From Paenibacillus sp. SYP-B4298 (GTDB taxonomy: Bacteria; Bacillota; Bacilli; Paenibacillales; Paenibacillaceae), in assembly GCF_027627475.1 (NCBI RefSeq), contig NZ_CP115484.1:5994501-6058500 (forward strand): a DNA stretch of 64,000 bases, given 5' to 3'. The notes under the pieces were generated by a model. It was given only the letters and a program-made list of their open reading frames with translations, had not been told where the DNA came from and searched no databases. Position numbers and translations under genes: made by a program. Shown here piece after piece: positions 45,201 to 53,502 of the stretch (position 1 is its first letter; the number at the start of each line of letters is the position of its first letter).

Positions 45201-46717
45201 CTGGCGGAGATTTTGATGACTGGGAGCTGATCCGCCTTGGAGCGCTGCCTGGGCAAGAGGCGCCGGCTGTACCAGGTGGCTTGAAGGCAGCCGCTGGCAG
45301 CGGCGCAGTGCAATTAAGCTGGGACAGCGTCAGCGGACAGGCAGCCGCACAGGAACTGGCAGGCTACAACGTATACGTGGATGGCAAACGTGTGCCAGCC
45401 GCTGAAGGCAATGGGCCAACGACGACTGCTGCTGCCTACAAGGTGACGGGGCTGACCAACGGCACATCGTATACCTTCCAGGTATCGGCGGTAAATGCCG
45501 ACGGTCATGAATCGGAGCTGTCCGCGGCAGTAACAGCAGTACCGACAGCCACTGTCTATTATCCGTCTGCACCTGCATCGCCGGCGGCAACAGATGGAGC
45601 TGCAACGCCGCAGCGCCCTGAGGATAGTGTAACGGTGCATCCGCAAGCGGACGGCAACGGTACGATTGCTGTCAAGCTGGAGCAGGCGAAGCAGCGTGTG
45701 CTCCTGCCGGTAGCACAGATTGCCACAGGCAGCAAGCTGCAGGTGACGCGCGGTTCTGTTACCGTTACGGTTCCGGCAGCGGTGCTGGATGAGGTGAAGG
45801 CGCTCGTAAGCGATGGACAGAGCGGCTCGTCGGTCTCGCTCCGCATGTCCGAGCTGGCGGAGAGTGAAGCGAAGGTTGTGCTGGAGCGGGCGCAAGCAGC
45901 CGACGGCAGCACAAGCTTGAAGGCTGCCGGGGCGCTGCTTCGACTGGAGCTGGGACTGGCGGAGACGGATGGAGGCGTTAAGGAGCTCGCCACATTCAAG
46001 GAGCCGATCGTTCTACAGTGGAAGGTCGATGAAGCAACCTCAACCGAACTGCTGGGCATCTATGCGATCGGGCAGGACGGGAAGCTGGCGTATGTGGGCG
46101 GGAAGCTGGAGGACGGAGTGATGACAGCAAGACTTGCTCACTTCAGCACATACGGGCTGCTTGAGTTCGATAAGGACTTTCAAGATGTCGGCAGCGATCA
46201 TTGGGCGGCAGGATATATTAAGCAGCTCGCTGCCAGGCAGATTGTGACAGGCATAAGCCCGCAACACTTCGCGCCGGATCGCAGTGTAACTCGGGCTGAA
46301 TTTGCCGCATTGCTAGTCCGGGCACTTGGCTTGGGGTCTGATACGGCGACTGAAGCAGTGTTCGAGGATGTCACAGCAACGGACTGGTACGCCCCGGCTG
46401 TTGCTGCCGCGCACGCTGCTGGAATCGTGCAAGGCCAGAGCGCCAAGCGCTTTGAACCCGAGCAGCATATTACCCGCGAGGAGATGGCAGTGATGCTGAT
46501 GCGTGCCTATGAGCTGCGTAGCGGCAAGCGGCTCCCTGCGGCGGCTGGAGCCGAATTTGCCGACAAGGCAGACATCGCAGCGTGGGCGGTCGCCGCAGTA
46601 GATGCAGCCGCCGAGCTCGGCCTCGTGCAAGGGAATGGCAAGGGGCAGTTCGAGCCGCACAGTCTGGCCAGCCGCGCCGAGACCGCCAAGGTCATTGCCT
46701 TACTGCTGCAGAGCTAA
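42206..46717 (+). CDS. Multidomain SLH-anchored GH53 galactanase
   Basis: A 1503-aa secreted enzyme with ATG after GGAGGAGG. Layout by rough residue: signal peptide 1-32; two related galactose-binding-like beta-sandwiches (35-175, 180-315), each opening with L-T-V-N-G-x-x-A-x-W-x-x-x-G; Big_2 Ig-like domain (320-400); GH53 barrel 425-790 (Glu568 in VQIGNEINSG, Glu672 in VAETSYG, GVFYWEPAWLPG); Big_4-like domain (805-875); another carbohydrate-binding sandwich (NPGMEDSDMSAWTL, 880-1015); FN3 (1020-1110); a conserved spacer; three SLH repeats (1325-1503) that bind pyruvylated wall polymer. It should hold galactan at the cell surface while the small GH53 works in the medium. Confidence 0.94.
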   Translation: MTRTWISRLAAMMAIIVAVAALPLQLGVAHAADSELVATSNLTVNGAVAKWTMSGTRPATFGDGSASGAFDYWDGQAIDFTLIHEMTGLEPGTYTMTAKTYGDKGEPQAGSVMFAQTGVDTFSTPISYVGSSWGSPATLRVPGIVVGADGIATIGFTVKAGGQHYGYVDEVILTRVKSSSKLTVNGEAADWSVGGREPATFADQQYSFNYWDAGTLDFTLEHAVSGLQPGIYTMKAKVYGGDAPNAGSQMYARSGGQTYATPISYTGSAWGTPPVWATLTVSGIEVGSDGVAVLGFALQAGAGHWGQLADVTLEAGAEAASLKVSPSSANLRPGAGQQLKLALPQAAANAVIAYESSNPAVATVNASGLVTATGDGQAVIRVTATAGEQVWRGRTDVFVSATMQQLGNAVTFVQPIPQLQDGNREDFIMGADISTILSIQESGRHYYNLQGQEQPLMTILKENGVNWIRLRLWNDPRDEQGNWYGAGNTNKERVVDMARQAKQAGLKVLVDFHYSDFWADPARQTKPKAWAALEGEALEQAVYDYTFEVIEALAAADAYPDMVQIGNEINSGMLWPTGNSPAKAKPFIAQGIRAVRDAEAALDGGKIKIMIHRANPNNGLNAVQSFYSTYSDLDYDVIGLSYYPFWHGTIANIKEVMNGLAANLSKEVAVAETSYGFTLEDVPNNGATGSVINEALAKTGGYEATVAGQTSAVRDVIAAVAEVPGNKGIGVFYWEPAWLPGVDTGWGTKHASSYQGEEIAEDGGSGWANQALFTYFGEALPSIRVFTQVRGSDSSYTPPAVKEIADVAITTSEGVEVPLPSTVKALMEDGAYRHLPVASWTPAVYDYTKAGTYHAVAALGNGQSVQAVITVRPRNYVVNPGMEDSDMSAWTLVGSNRSGEAPFSGSYAIHFWNRELVSVKQTITGLPKGVYQLSMQSRIGANSDPIGESYLYAETDGVRKQTPLTVSGWSAWNLNQVKQIEVADGTLEIGAVVTHSIDAGGDFDDWELIRLGALPGQEAPAVPGGLKAAAGSGAVQLSWDSVSGQAAAQELAGYNVYVDGKRVPAAEGNGPTTTAAAYKVTGLTNGTSYTFQVSAVNADGHESELSAAVTAVPTATVYYPSAPASPAATDGAATPQRPEDSVTVHPQADGNGTIAVKLEQAKQRVLLPVAQIATGSKLQVTRGSVTVTVPAAVLDEVKALVSDGQSGSSVSLRMSELAESEAKVVLERAQAADGSTSLKAAGALLRLELGLAETDGGVKELATFKEPIVLQWKVDEATSTELLGIYAIGQDGKLAYVGGKLEDGVMTARLAHFSTYGLLEFDKDFQDVGSDHWAAGYIKQLAARQIVTGISPQHFAPDRSVTRAEFAALLVRALGLGSDTATEAVFEDVTATDWYAPAVAAAHAAGIVQGQSAKRFEPEQHITREEMAVMLMRAYELRSGKRLPAAAGAEFADKADIAAWAVAAVDAAAELGLVQGNGKGQFEPHSLASRAETAKVIALLLQS

Positions 46718-46753
46718 GGTACAGGACAACGAGAACAGCATCAATGAACGAGA

Positions 46754-46790
46754 GACGCTTTGCCCTTCATAAGGCAGAGCGTTTCTTATT
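46754..46790 (+). terminator. Hairpin after SLH-GH53 gene
   Basis: ACGCTTTGCC pairs with GGCAGAGCGT (one G-T pair), followed by TTCTTATT. A moderate terminator. Confidence 0.6.
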
Positions 46791-46875
46791 CTCATCAGAG
46801 AGGGCGCGCCTCATTTACATAGTAGAGAGAGAAACAGGCACAGATCGGTTGAGCGGATCACTCGGATCAGATGGG

Positions 46876-46910
46876 TTGACATTGCTCATTGGTGTAACTA
46901 TAATAGTTAC
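46876..46910 (+). promoter_or_regulatory. Consensus promoter with overlapping palindromic operator (Rrf2 gene)
   Basis: TTGACA (46876-46881), a 17-base spacer and TATAAT (46899-46904) match the sigma-A consensus perfectly. The 17-bp palindrome GTAACTATAATAGTTAC (46894-46910) covers the -10 box. A regulator bound there would block initiation. A related half-degenerate copy precedes the oxidoreductase gene. Confidence 0.85.
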
Positions 46911-46928
46911 AAGGGTGGTGAATCCTTG

Positions 46929-47357
46929 ATGCAGATTAGTTCAAGATTTTCGATGGCGGTGCACACGTTGTCGCTCATATCCGTCAGCAAGGATTGCACT
47001 GGGGATTTCATAGCTGCCAGTGTGAATACGAACCCGGTCATGATCCGCAAAATAATGGGGATGCTGAAGAAGGCGGGGCTGGTGGAGATTCGCCCTGGTG
47101 TAGGCGGGGCATCGCTGCTGCGGCCACCGGGCGAGATTACGTTGCTGGATATTTATCGCGCCGTGCAGCTTGCTGGAGATAAGCAGCTATTCCGTATTCA
47201 TGAGCACCCCAACATTCAATGTCCGATCGGGCGCAACATCGAACAGGTGCTGCAGCATGAGCTGCAGGCGGCGCAAGCTGCGTTGGAGCAGCGCTTGGCA
47301 CAAACGACATTAAGCGCACTGAATGACAGGGTTCAGGAAAATGAGAGCTCACGATGA
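46929..47357 (+). CDS. Rrf2-family transcriptional regulator (YwnA-like)
   Basis: A 142-aa winged-helix regulator; ATG 46929 is chosen over TTG 46926. The HTH spans about residues 25-60 (IAASVNTNPVMIRKIMGMLKKAGLV), followed by the wing GVGGASLLRPPGEITLLDIYRAV. It has one Cys in NIQCPIGRNIEQVL and no three-Cys iron-sulfur cluster motif as in IscR/NsrR, placing it near YwnA-type members. The palindrome on its own promoter and its near-copy before the next gene indicate autorepression and control of the oxidoreductase. The inducing signal is unknown, possibly an electrophile or thiol stress via that Cys. Confidence 0.9.
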   Translation: MQISSRFSMAVHTLSLISVSKDCTGDFIAASVNTNPVMIRKIMGMLKKAGLVEIRPGVGGASLLRPPGEITLLDIYRAVQLAGDKQLFRIHEHPNIQCPIGRNIEQVLQHELQAAQAALEQRLAQTTLSALNDRVQENESSR

Positions 47358-47376
47358 GCTTTTATTTATCGCTTCG

Positions 47377-47393
47377 TTGTAACTATTATGGTT
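47377..47393 (+). promoter_or_regulatory. Second Rrf2 operator-like site
   Basis: GTAACTATTATGGTTAT resembles the palindrome at 46894-46910: the left half is identical and the right half differs at two of eight positions. It lies 42 bp before the NmrA-type gene start. Confidence 0.6.
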
Positions 47394-47434
47394 ATAACGA
47401 TGTCGAAAAATAACATAAATGGAGGAAGAACGAC

Positions 47435-48298
47435 ATGACAATTTTGGTAACAGGGGCAACAGGACAATTGGGCTCGAAAGTAGTCGAGGCTTTACTGCAA
47501 ACGGTGCCGGCGAGCGAGTTGGCTGTCAGTGTTCGCAATCCTGAGAAGGCGGAAGGGCTGAAGGCCCGCGGAGTGGATGTCCGCCTCGGAGATTTCGACC
47601 GGCCGGAGACGCTGGAGACAGCGTTTAGCGGCGTGGATCGCTTGCTGATTATCTCGGCAGACGGTGATACAGAGACACGCATTCGCCAGCATGCAGCTGC
47701 TGTCGCGGCGGCAGAGCGCGCGCAGGTGAAGTTTATTGCTTACACAAGTGTAGTTAATGCTGCGGAAAGCAGCTTATCGCTCGCTCCAGTGCACAAAGCA
47801 ACGGAAGAAGCCATCGTCAAGACGGGCATTCCTTACTCCTTCCTGCGCAACAACTGGTACCTGGAGAATGAATTGTCCAGCATTCAGGGAGTGCAGGCGG
47901 GAGCACCATGGGTAACAGCCGCGGGAGACGGCAAGGTCGGCTATGCGCTCCGCCAGGATTACGCGGCAGCCGCGGCGGCTGTTCTGGCAGGTAGCGGGCA
48001 TGACAATACGATCTATGAGCTGTCCGGGGAACTGGTGACCCAAGATGAGCTGGCAGCGGCAGTGGGAGAGGTGCTTGGCAAGGAGGTTGCAGTGCAGCAT
48101 GTGGATGATGCCGCTTATGCCTCCATCCTGACCAATGCCTCGTTGCCTGATTTCGTGGTGCAACTGCTGGGTCAGATTCAGAAGGACATCAAGGCGGGCA
48201 CGCTGGCAGTAGCTAGCGATGACTTCAAGAAGCTGCTCGGACGTCCAGCTACACCGCTCAAAGAGGCGCTCGCGAGCTTGATTAACGGCACGAACTAA
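47435..48298 (+). CDS. NmrA-like NAD(P)-binding oxidoreductase (QorB/YtfG type)
   Basis: A 287-aa atypical short-chain dehydrogenase. N-terminal Rossmann motif TGATGQLG, RNPEKAEGL for phosphate recognition, FIAYTSVVNA, then HKATEEAIVKTGIPYSFLRNNWYLEN, which matches QorB/YtfG quinone reductases. It follows GGAGGAA. It is under an operator similar to that of the upstream Rrf2 gene, forming a two-gene stress unit probably handling quinones or reactive carbonyls. Confidence 0.9.
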   Translation: MTILVTGATGQLGSKVVEALLQTVPASELAVSVRNPEKAEGLKARGVDVRLGDFDRPETLETAFSGVDRLLIISADGDTETRIRQHAAAVAAAERAQVKFIAYTSVVNAAESSLSLAPVHKATEEAIVKTGIPYSFLRNNWYLENELSSIQGVQAGAPWVTAAGDGKVGYALRQDYAAAAAAVLAGSGHDNTIYELSGELVTQDELAAAVGEVLGKEVAVQHVDDAAYASILTNASLPDFVVQLLGQIQKDIKAGTLAVASDDFKKLLGRPATPLKEALASLINGTN

Positions 48299-48444
48299 TA
48301 GTCTATGATGCAAGCTCTGCTCTTGCAAGCTGAACTAGCCCGCCCCAGCCATCCATCCTGTGAATGTCTTGAATACAACCAGGATTGCACCCCTGTAGCA
48401 GGAAGGCACGGGTCACAGTCTGGAAGGGGCTTTATCATAGATCA

Positions 48445-48483
48445 TGGGGCAGGTCTGGCATCTCCAGTGCCAGGCCTGCCCCA
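48445..48483. terminator. Strong hairpin between convergent genes
   Basis: TGGGGCAGG-x-CTGGCA pairs with TGCCAG-x-CCTGCCCCA (48445-48483). It separates the oxidoreductase from the minus-strand regulator gene. No long T-run, but very stable on both strands. Confidence 0.7.
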
Positions 48484-48546
48484 TTCCGTTATATAGAAGC
48501 CATGTAACATAGCCGACTTCCTCAGGGTTGTCCGACAGGGAAGAGA

Positions 48547-51500
48547 TTAATGCCCCCGTGTTCCCTCCTTTAGCAGCCGCAGCTCCTTCGCTTGAGCCAC
48601 GGCACTCATCCGCCGATTTACCTTTAGCTTGGCAAAGATGTTCTTCACATGCACCTTTACGGTGCCTACTGCTATGATGAGCTGTTCGGCGATCTCCTTG
48701 TTGGACAGCCCCTTGGCGAGCAGTGTCAGCACCTCCAGCTCTCGGTCTGTAAGCGGCTCCTCCATCATGTTCGCAGGCATCGGCGCTTGCACCTCCAGCT
48801 CTCGCTGTTCATGCTGCTCATCCATGCTCTCCTGTACATGAGCGTGCTGGAGCATACAGATGAAGAGGGCATGAGACGCCATAGCAAGCAGCACAGACCT
48901 GCGCTCAGGCGGGAAGAGCCCCTTGGCTAGCTCATTCTCCAGATAAAGCACCCCTAGTGCCGCTCCATGCACCTGAACAGGTATGCAGAGCGCAGACTGT
49001 GGCCGCTGAGCGGCAAAATACGGGTTAAGGGATAGCCAACTGCCGCCATCCCCGGAATAATGCACATCCTCCTGTGTCCGGTAGACATAGCGGATGATGC
49101 CCTCCGGCAGCAGTAGGCTGTCCTCCAGCTCTGTGGGTGGTTTCAGTCCGCTCTCCGTACCATTCGCGTAAGCTTGCACGTAGAGCCTATCCTTGTTCAC
49201 GGTCAACAGCGCTCCCTTGCTTGCTCCGGCATATTGAAGGATGGTGCGCAGCACTTCATTTAATAGGGCATATAGATCCATTGAATTCGTGATCGCCTGT
49301 GTCGTTCGAAGGATGGCCGTCAGATCGGCCTCTTGAAGCGACAGTGCTTCGGCGGCTCCCCCCGTTTGCTGCGGAGCGATCACCGCGGATTGCGACGCAG
49401 CGTCACGAAGCGGGACAGCGTCACGAAGCTGGGCAGCGTCGTGAAGCAGAGCAGAGGTTGGACGACTGTCATGTGGCGATGCAGTGCGCGCCGGGAGCTG
49501 CTGGCGCGGTTCCGCGCTCAACCATTGGCTATGCCATCCACGGAGCTCGGATAGCTTAACCTCCAGACCCCATTGAGCATAGCTATCGATGGCCGTCTCC
49601 AGATAGAACAGCGCCGTCTTCAGCTTGCCAGCCGCCTGATAATACCTCGCTGCCCGCTCGCTCGCCAGGGCAATGACATGGAGATGCCCGTGTTCCCTTG
49701 CTTCGCGCAGCGCCTGATCATACAGGGCTTCGACCGCTTGTGTCTCGCCCTGGAGCCGGGCGTATTCGGCCTGCAGCAGTTCATATCTGGAGCGGTAATT
49801 CGCAGCCCCCCAGCGTGTCCAGTGCAGGAAGCGACGGAGCTCGCGCTTAATCTCCCGCAGCTTGCCCCGCGATTGCCCGGAGTCGGACATGGCGGCCAGG
49901 AGGCCATAGAAGCGGCACTCCGGCAAATGAGGCAAGTGTGTAGCATAGCTCTCATAGCGTGAAGCCTGCTCCGCCCAGTACTCGGCCTCTTCGTAGCGGC
50001 CAAGCAGATAGTAAAGCTGCACCTTGTACGTATGGTACTGAAACAACGAGGTGCTCGACGTTTCTTCCTTGCGGATGCGGCTGACATATTGCTCCTCATC
50101 AAACCCGACACTGTTATACGAGTCCGGCGCCTCCGTCCGCCCCTTGAGTGCAAGAATATGCTGCTGGTACAGATAAAAATTTTGCCGCACAAACTCATCA
50201 TTCGTGGTATCCAGGATGGCCATATAGTCGGCAATGGTGCGAGCTAATTCGTCAAGTGGAGCACGAGTATACAGAGAGTTGACATGCGCACCGGCTGCAA
50301 AACTGGCAAACACATAGTCTCCCGACTCCATGCCCAGTTGGGCCGCCCGTTGCAGATAGCGGTCCCCTTCGCGCGCATCGCCAGCGAATTGGCATAGGAC
50401 GCCGCCAAGCATCGTGTAGGTCTTGCTGGTCACGGAAGCAACACCGTAGCGTTCAGACAGCTCCACTCCAGTCTTGCAGAGCGCATAGGCTTGCTCAGGC
50501 TGCTGGAATGCCTGGTCAAGCAGCATGCTGAAGGCAGAGTAGATCGCTGTCGTCGCCGGGGTGCTGCCGTACTTGAAGCTTAATTGAACAGCGCGGCAGA
50601 CGAGCAGGAAGAACAGCTTTTTATCTGTGAAGAAAGTGGATGGAATGACCGCAAACAGTAGATTCATCGCGGCAATCCGTTCCTGGTCGGTCATTTCCTC
50701 CATATGCTCCAGCTTGTCTGCGCCCTTGCGCAGCAGCAGCTCTGTCCGCTTGATCTCCATCGCGAGCATCAGGCCCCCGGGATCGGCAGGGATGATGACA
50801 TCCAGCTCCTTCAGGCTTTGCAGGCCGAGCCTCGTCCCCTCCAGATACTTGCCCTGGTTAATCAACTGCGTGATGAGGATCATCTGAATGCGGCTCCGTT
50901 CCATTGGTGTGCGCGCTTGCTCCAGCAGCTCCTTGATGTTGAGGCCGGATTGGACAGCATGTCCGCACAGATACGCGCATTCTGCTTGCTGGGCGTGCAG
51001 CTCGAACATGAGCTCGAACTGCTGCTCCCAATAGACGGGCCCAGCCAGCTCTGTACCCTTTGCAAAATAGCTAAGCGCAATGTCATAGGCGGATGTCGCC
51101 TTGGCTCGCTGTCCTGCCTTGAGGTTCAGCTTGATCAGCTCCAGCCTCTCCTCCTCGAGCTTGATCAGCTCTGCACCCCGGTTAAGATGGTTCACCGCAT
51201 CGTACAATCGCTCGCTCCAATCGACGGCAGGAAGCCGTTCTCCGCGCGCTTCCATTCCATTCAATAGTCGTCCGATCGCCAGGTGCAAGGCTTGCCTGTG
51301 ACCATGATCCATATTCTGGTAGACGAGCTTCTGAATGTTGTCATGCGCCAGCCGCAGCAGGCCGGCTTCGTCCGCCATAATTAGCCCTTCAGCCTCTAGT
51401 ATGTCCCACTGCGGGCGGCTCTCCTCCTCCTCCAGGCCAGCAGCAAGGCTGGCAACGAGCGGGTGAAAGGAGGTGCCCAGGCAAGCGGCGATACGGAGCA

Positions 51501-53109
51501 GCTCTTGTGCCAGCGGGGGCAGATGCATGAGCTTGTGCTCCACCAGCTCATGCAGCGTATACCCTGGCGAGTTCTCCAGCCATTGTCCCAGATTCCATTG
51601 CCAGCAGCGCAATTCGTCATTATAGCTCAATATCCGGTCATCCTGGAGGCGGCGTATTAGCTGCTCCAGATGAAACGGATTACCGCCCGACTGGTGGTGC
51701 AGCAGCTCGGTTAAGGACAGTGTGGCCTGTTCAGGCTGCTGGAGCGATTCCATCATGATCCGGTTCATCTCCTCCAATTGGAGCGGTTCGAGCTGGAGAT
51801 GATGAACCATCACCTGCTTGGCCACCGTGCCATCCTGCTCATATCCGGGCAGATTTCGGAAGCGAACGTAGCTGTCGCGGTAGGCACAGACGAGCAAGAC
51901 GTACTGACATTCCGAATCGCTGACTAACGCATGAATCAATTGCAGCGAGGAGGCGTCTGCCCATTGCAGATCATCGACAAATAGCACAAGCGGGTACTCT
52001 CTGGAAGCGAGCGCCTGCACAAATTTCCGAAAGGTGTAGACAAAGCGTTTCTTCGACTCATGCGCAGGCAGCTCCTCAACCTCCGGTACAGTGCCGAGGA
52101 GCAAGCCCGCCTCCGGGATCATCTCGGCAATCACGCCCGCGCCAGACCCAAGCGCCTGGCGCAAGCGCTCTCTCCACCATTCCACCTGCTCGTTGCGCTC
52201 GCCCAATATATGCCTCATGAGCCCGCGGAAGGCCTGCATAAGCGGCCGGTACGGACTGTCTGTCGAGAGCGGGTCGAACTTGCCAACAATATAGTAGAAG
52301 GGTCGTTCATGCTGATGCCTGCGGAACAGCTCCTCCATCAAGCTGGTTTTGCCGATGCCGGCAGCGCCGCAGATGTGAACAATCTCCGAGGAACCGAGAC
52401 AGACGGAGTGAAAGGCCTGCGATAACAGAGCCAGCTCCTGCTCTCTTCCGTGAAAGCCCCTCTTGGCGGCGATCCGTTCCTGCGGACGACCGATCTTGTC
52501 CAGCTCGGCGAGCAGGAACGCAGCGCTGGCGTAGCGCCGATCCGGGTTTTTCTCCAGCAGCCTCATGATGATCGGTTCAAGCTCTCCAGCAAGCGGTAGC
52601 TTGTGAAGTGGTGGGGGGCTATGGGTGAGATGCTTGTAGACCCATTCCAGCGGATCATCCGCCTCGAAGGGGCGATGTCCAGCGAGCAGCTCGTAGAGAA
52701 GTACGCCAAGGGAATAGAGGTCGCTCCGTTCATCGACAGTGCGGGTCATCCGGCCAGTGTTCTCTGGTGAACAATAGGGCAGCGCAGCGGCAGGTAAGCT
52801 TCCTGCCGCCGGGGGAGCCCCTTCCCCTGCCTGAATGCTTGCTGCCAAGCCGTGATCGAGCAATTCTGCTTGCCGTCCGTCCGGCGTGACAGCGATTAGC
52901 TCAGGGTGCAGTGCGAGATGTAGCTTGTGCTGCTGATGCAGCTTTCCGATACTGGCGGTTATGGACCGAGCCATCTGAATCCATGTCTGAGGCAAGCTCT
53001 CCTGCCGCCGGTTCATCCATTGCCTGAGCGTCAGCAGCTCTCCCGACTCCTGATTCTTGGATGACTGCGTATAATCAGACTGGATATTATGGGAATGTAT
53101 ACCTTTCAT
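48547..53109 (-). CDS. Giant regulator: pseudokinase-AAA ATPase-TPR-like-GAF-LuxR
   Basis: A 1520-aa regulator. Residues 25-210 match the C-lobe of PknB-type kinases (PYCSPENTGRMTRTVDERSD, DLYSLGVLLYELLAG), but the catalytic loop reads LHLALHPEL instead of HRDxKPxN, the DFG site is LDHG, and the ATP-lysine N-lobe is lacking, so it is a pseudokinase. An AAA_16/ORC-type ATPase follows (Walker A GAAGIGKTS 248-256; Walker B LVLFVDDLQWAD), a long alpha-helical repeat region (about 640-1240), a GAF domain (1275-1420) and a C-terminal LuxR HTH (LTDRELEVLTLLAKGLSNKE, 1450-1515). It should sense a signal and activate transcription ATP-dependently. Targets are unknown; the divergent XRE-ABC operon is a candidate. 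Confidence 0.9.
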   Translation of the reverse strand: MKGIHSHNIQSDYTQSSKNQESGELLTLRQWMNRRQESLPQTWIQMARSITASIGKLHQQHKLHLALHPELIAVTPDGRQAELLDHGLAASIQAGEGAPPAAGSLPAAALPYCSPENTGRMTRTVDERSDLYSLGVLLYELLAGHRPFEADDPLEWVYKHLTHSPPPLHKLPLAGELEPIIMRLLEKNPDRRYASAAFLLAELDKIGRPQERIAAKRGFHGREQELALLSQAFHSVCLGSSEIVHICGAAGIGKTSLMEELFRRHQHERPFYYIVGKFDPLSTDSPYRPLMQAFRGLMRHILGERNEQVEWWRERLRQALGSGAGVIAEMIPEAGLLLGTVPEVEELPAHESKKRFVYTFRKFVQALASREYPLVLFVDDLQWADASSLQLIHALVSDSECQYVLLVCAYRDSYVRFRNLPGYEQDGTVAKQVMVHHLQLEPLQLEEMNRIMMESLQQPEQATLSLTELLHHQSGGNPFHLEQLIRRLQDDRILSYNDELRCWQWNLGQWLENSPGYTLHELVEHKLMHLPPLAQELLRIAACLGTSFHPLVASLAAGLEEEESRPQWDILEAEGLIMADEAGLLRLAHDNIQKLVYQNMDHGHRQALHLAIGRLLNGMEARGERLPAVDWSERLYDAVNHLNRGAELIKLEEERLELIKLNLKAGQRAKATSAYDIALSYFAKGTELAGPVYWEQQFELMFELHAQQAECAYLCGHAVQSGLNIKELLEQARTPMERSRIQMILITQLINQGKYLEGTRLGLQSLKELDVIIPADPGGLMLAMEIKRTELLLRKGADKLEHMEEMTDQERIAAMNLLFAVIPSTFFTDKKLFFLLVCRAVQLSFKYGSTPATTAIYSAFSMLLDQAFQQPEQAYALCKTGVELSERYGVASVTSKTYTMLGGVLCQFAGDAREGDRYLQRAAQLGMESGDYVFASFAAGAHVNSLYTRAPLDELARTIADYMAILDTTNDEFVRQNFYLYQQHILALKGRTEAPDSYNSVGFDEEQYVSRIRKEETSSTSLFQYHTYKVQLYYLLGRYEEAEYWAEQASRYESYATHLPHLPECRFYGLLAAMSDSGQSRGKLREIKRELRRFLHWTRWGAANYRSRYELLQAEYARLQGETQAVEALYDQALREAREHGHLHVIALASERAARYYQAAGKLKTALFYLETAIDSYAQWGLEVKLSELRGWHSQWLSAEPRQQLPARTASPHDSRPTSALLHDAAQLRDAVPLRDAASQSAVIAPQQTGGAAEALSLQEADLTAILRTTQAITNSMDLYALLNEVLRTILQYAGASKGALLTVNKDRLYVQAYANGTESGLKPPTELEDSLLLPEGIIRYVYRTQEDVHYSGDGGSWLSLNPYFAAQRPQSALCIPVQVHGAALGVLYLENELAKGLFPPERRSVLLAMASHALFICMLQHAHVQESMDEQHEQRELEVQAPMPANMMEEPLTDRELEVLTLLAKGLSNKEIAEQLIIAVGTVKVHVKNIFAKLKVNRRMSAVAQAKELRLLKEGTRGH

Positions 53110-53502
53110 GTGGTGACACCTCGACTGTCAGCGTACTGGATAATATAGATTACTCCCTTCATGAGCAGCCGCAGGCAAGAGCGATAGACTCTCCCCCGCC
53201 ACGATGAGCCGGAAGTCTCATGAACAGCGATAAGATTCGCATGGTTCCATGCATTTATTTTAGGGGCTAAGTCGATCTAATTGCAATCAAAATACAAGGA
53301 AAAATCGTGTTATAAACCAGATTGTGATCGGTCTTACAATCAGGTGAAGACGAATCGGAACGGAGGCGCCCTTGACAGAACGGCTGTCAACCTGTCACAA
53401 CATGCTGTGTTCGTATCGGGTGGTGGTACACCAACTTGGCTTGCTGTAAGATATAGGAAAAGGCAGCGAGGAGAATTCGCAGTTGGAAAGGCGGAGGAGC
53501 GT
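53110..53502. other. 393-bp divergent control region
   Basis: It separates the giant minus-strand regulator from the plus-strand XRE gene. It contains the inverted repeat described next and a smaller one (GATTGT 53320-53325 / ACAATC 53336-53341). An open frame extends upstream of the XRE start, but its translation is not protein-like. Confidence 0.5.
53372..53390. promoter_or_regulatory. Inverted repeat, candidate operator over a -35 box
   Basis: TTGACAGAACGGCTGTCAA is a perfect 7-5-7 inverted repeat and includes TTGACA. A good -10 box at the expected distance is not clear (TCACAA). It may bind the XRE-AbrB protein encoded 113 bp downstream. Confidence 0.45.

Noticed and set aside
46753-46875. 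A coding extension after the SLH-GH53 gene
   Set aside because: The SLH repeats end normally at 46717 and a hairpin follows; the short frame has no motif.
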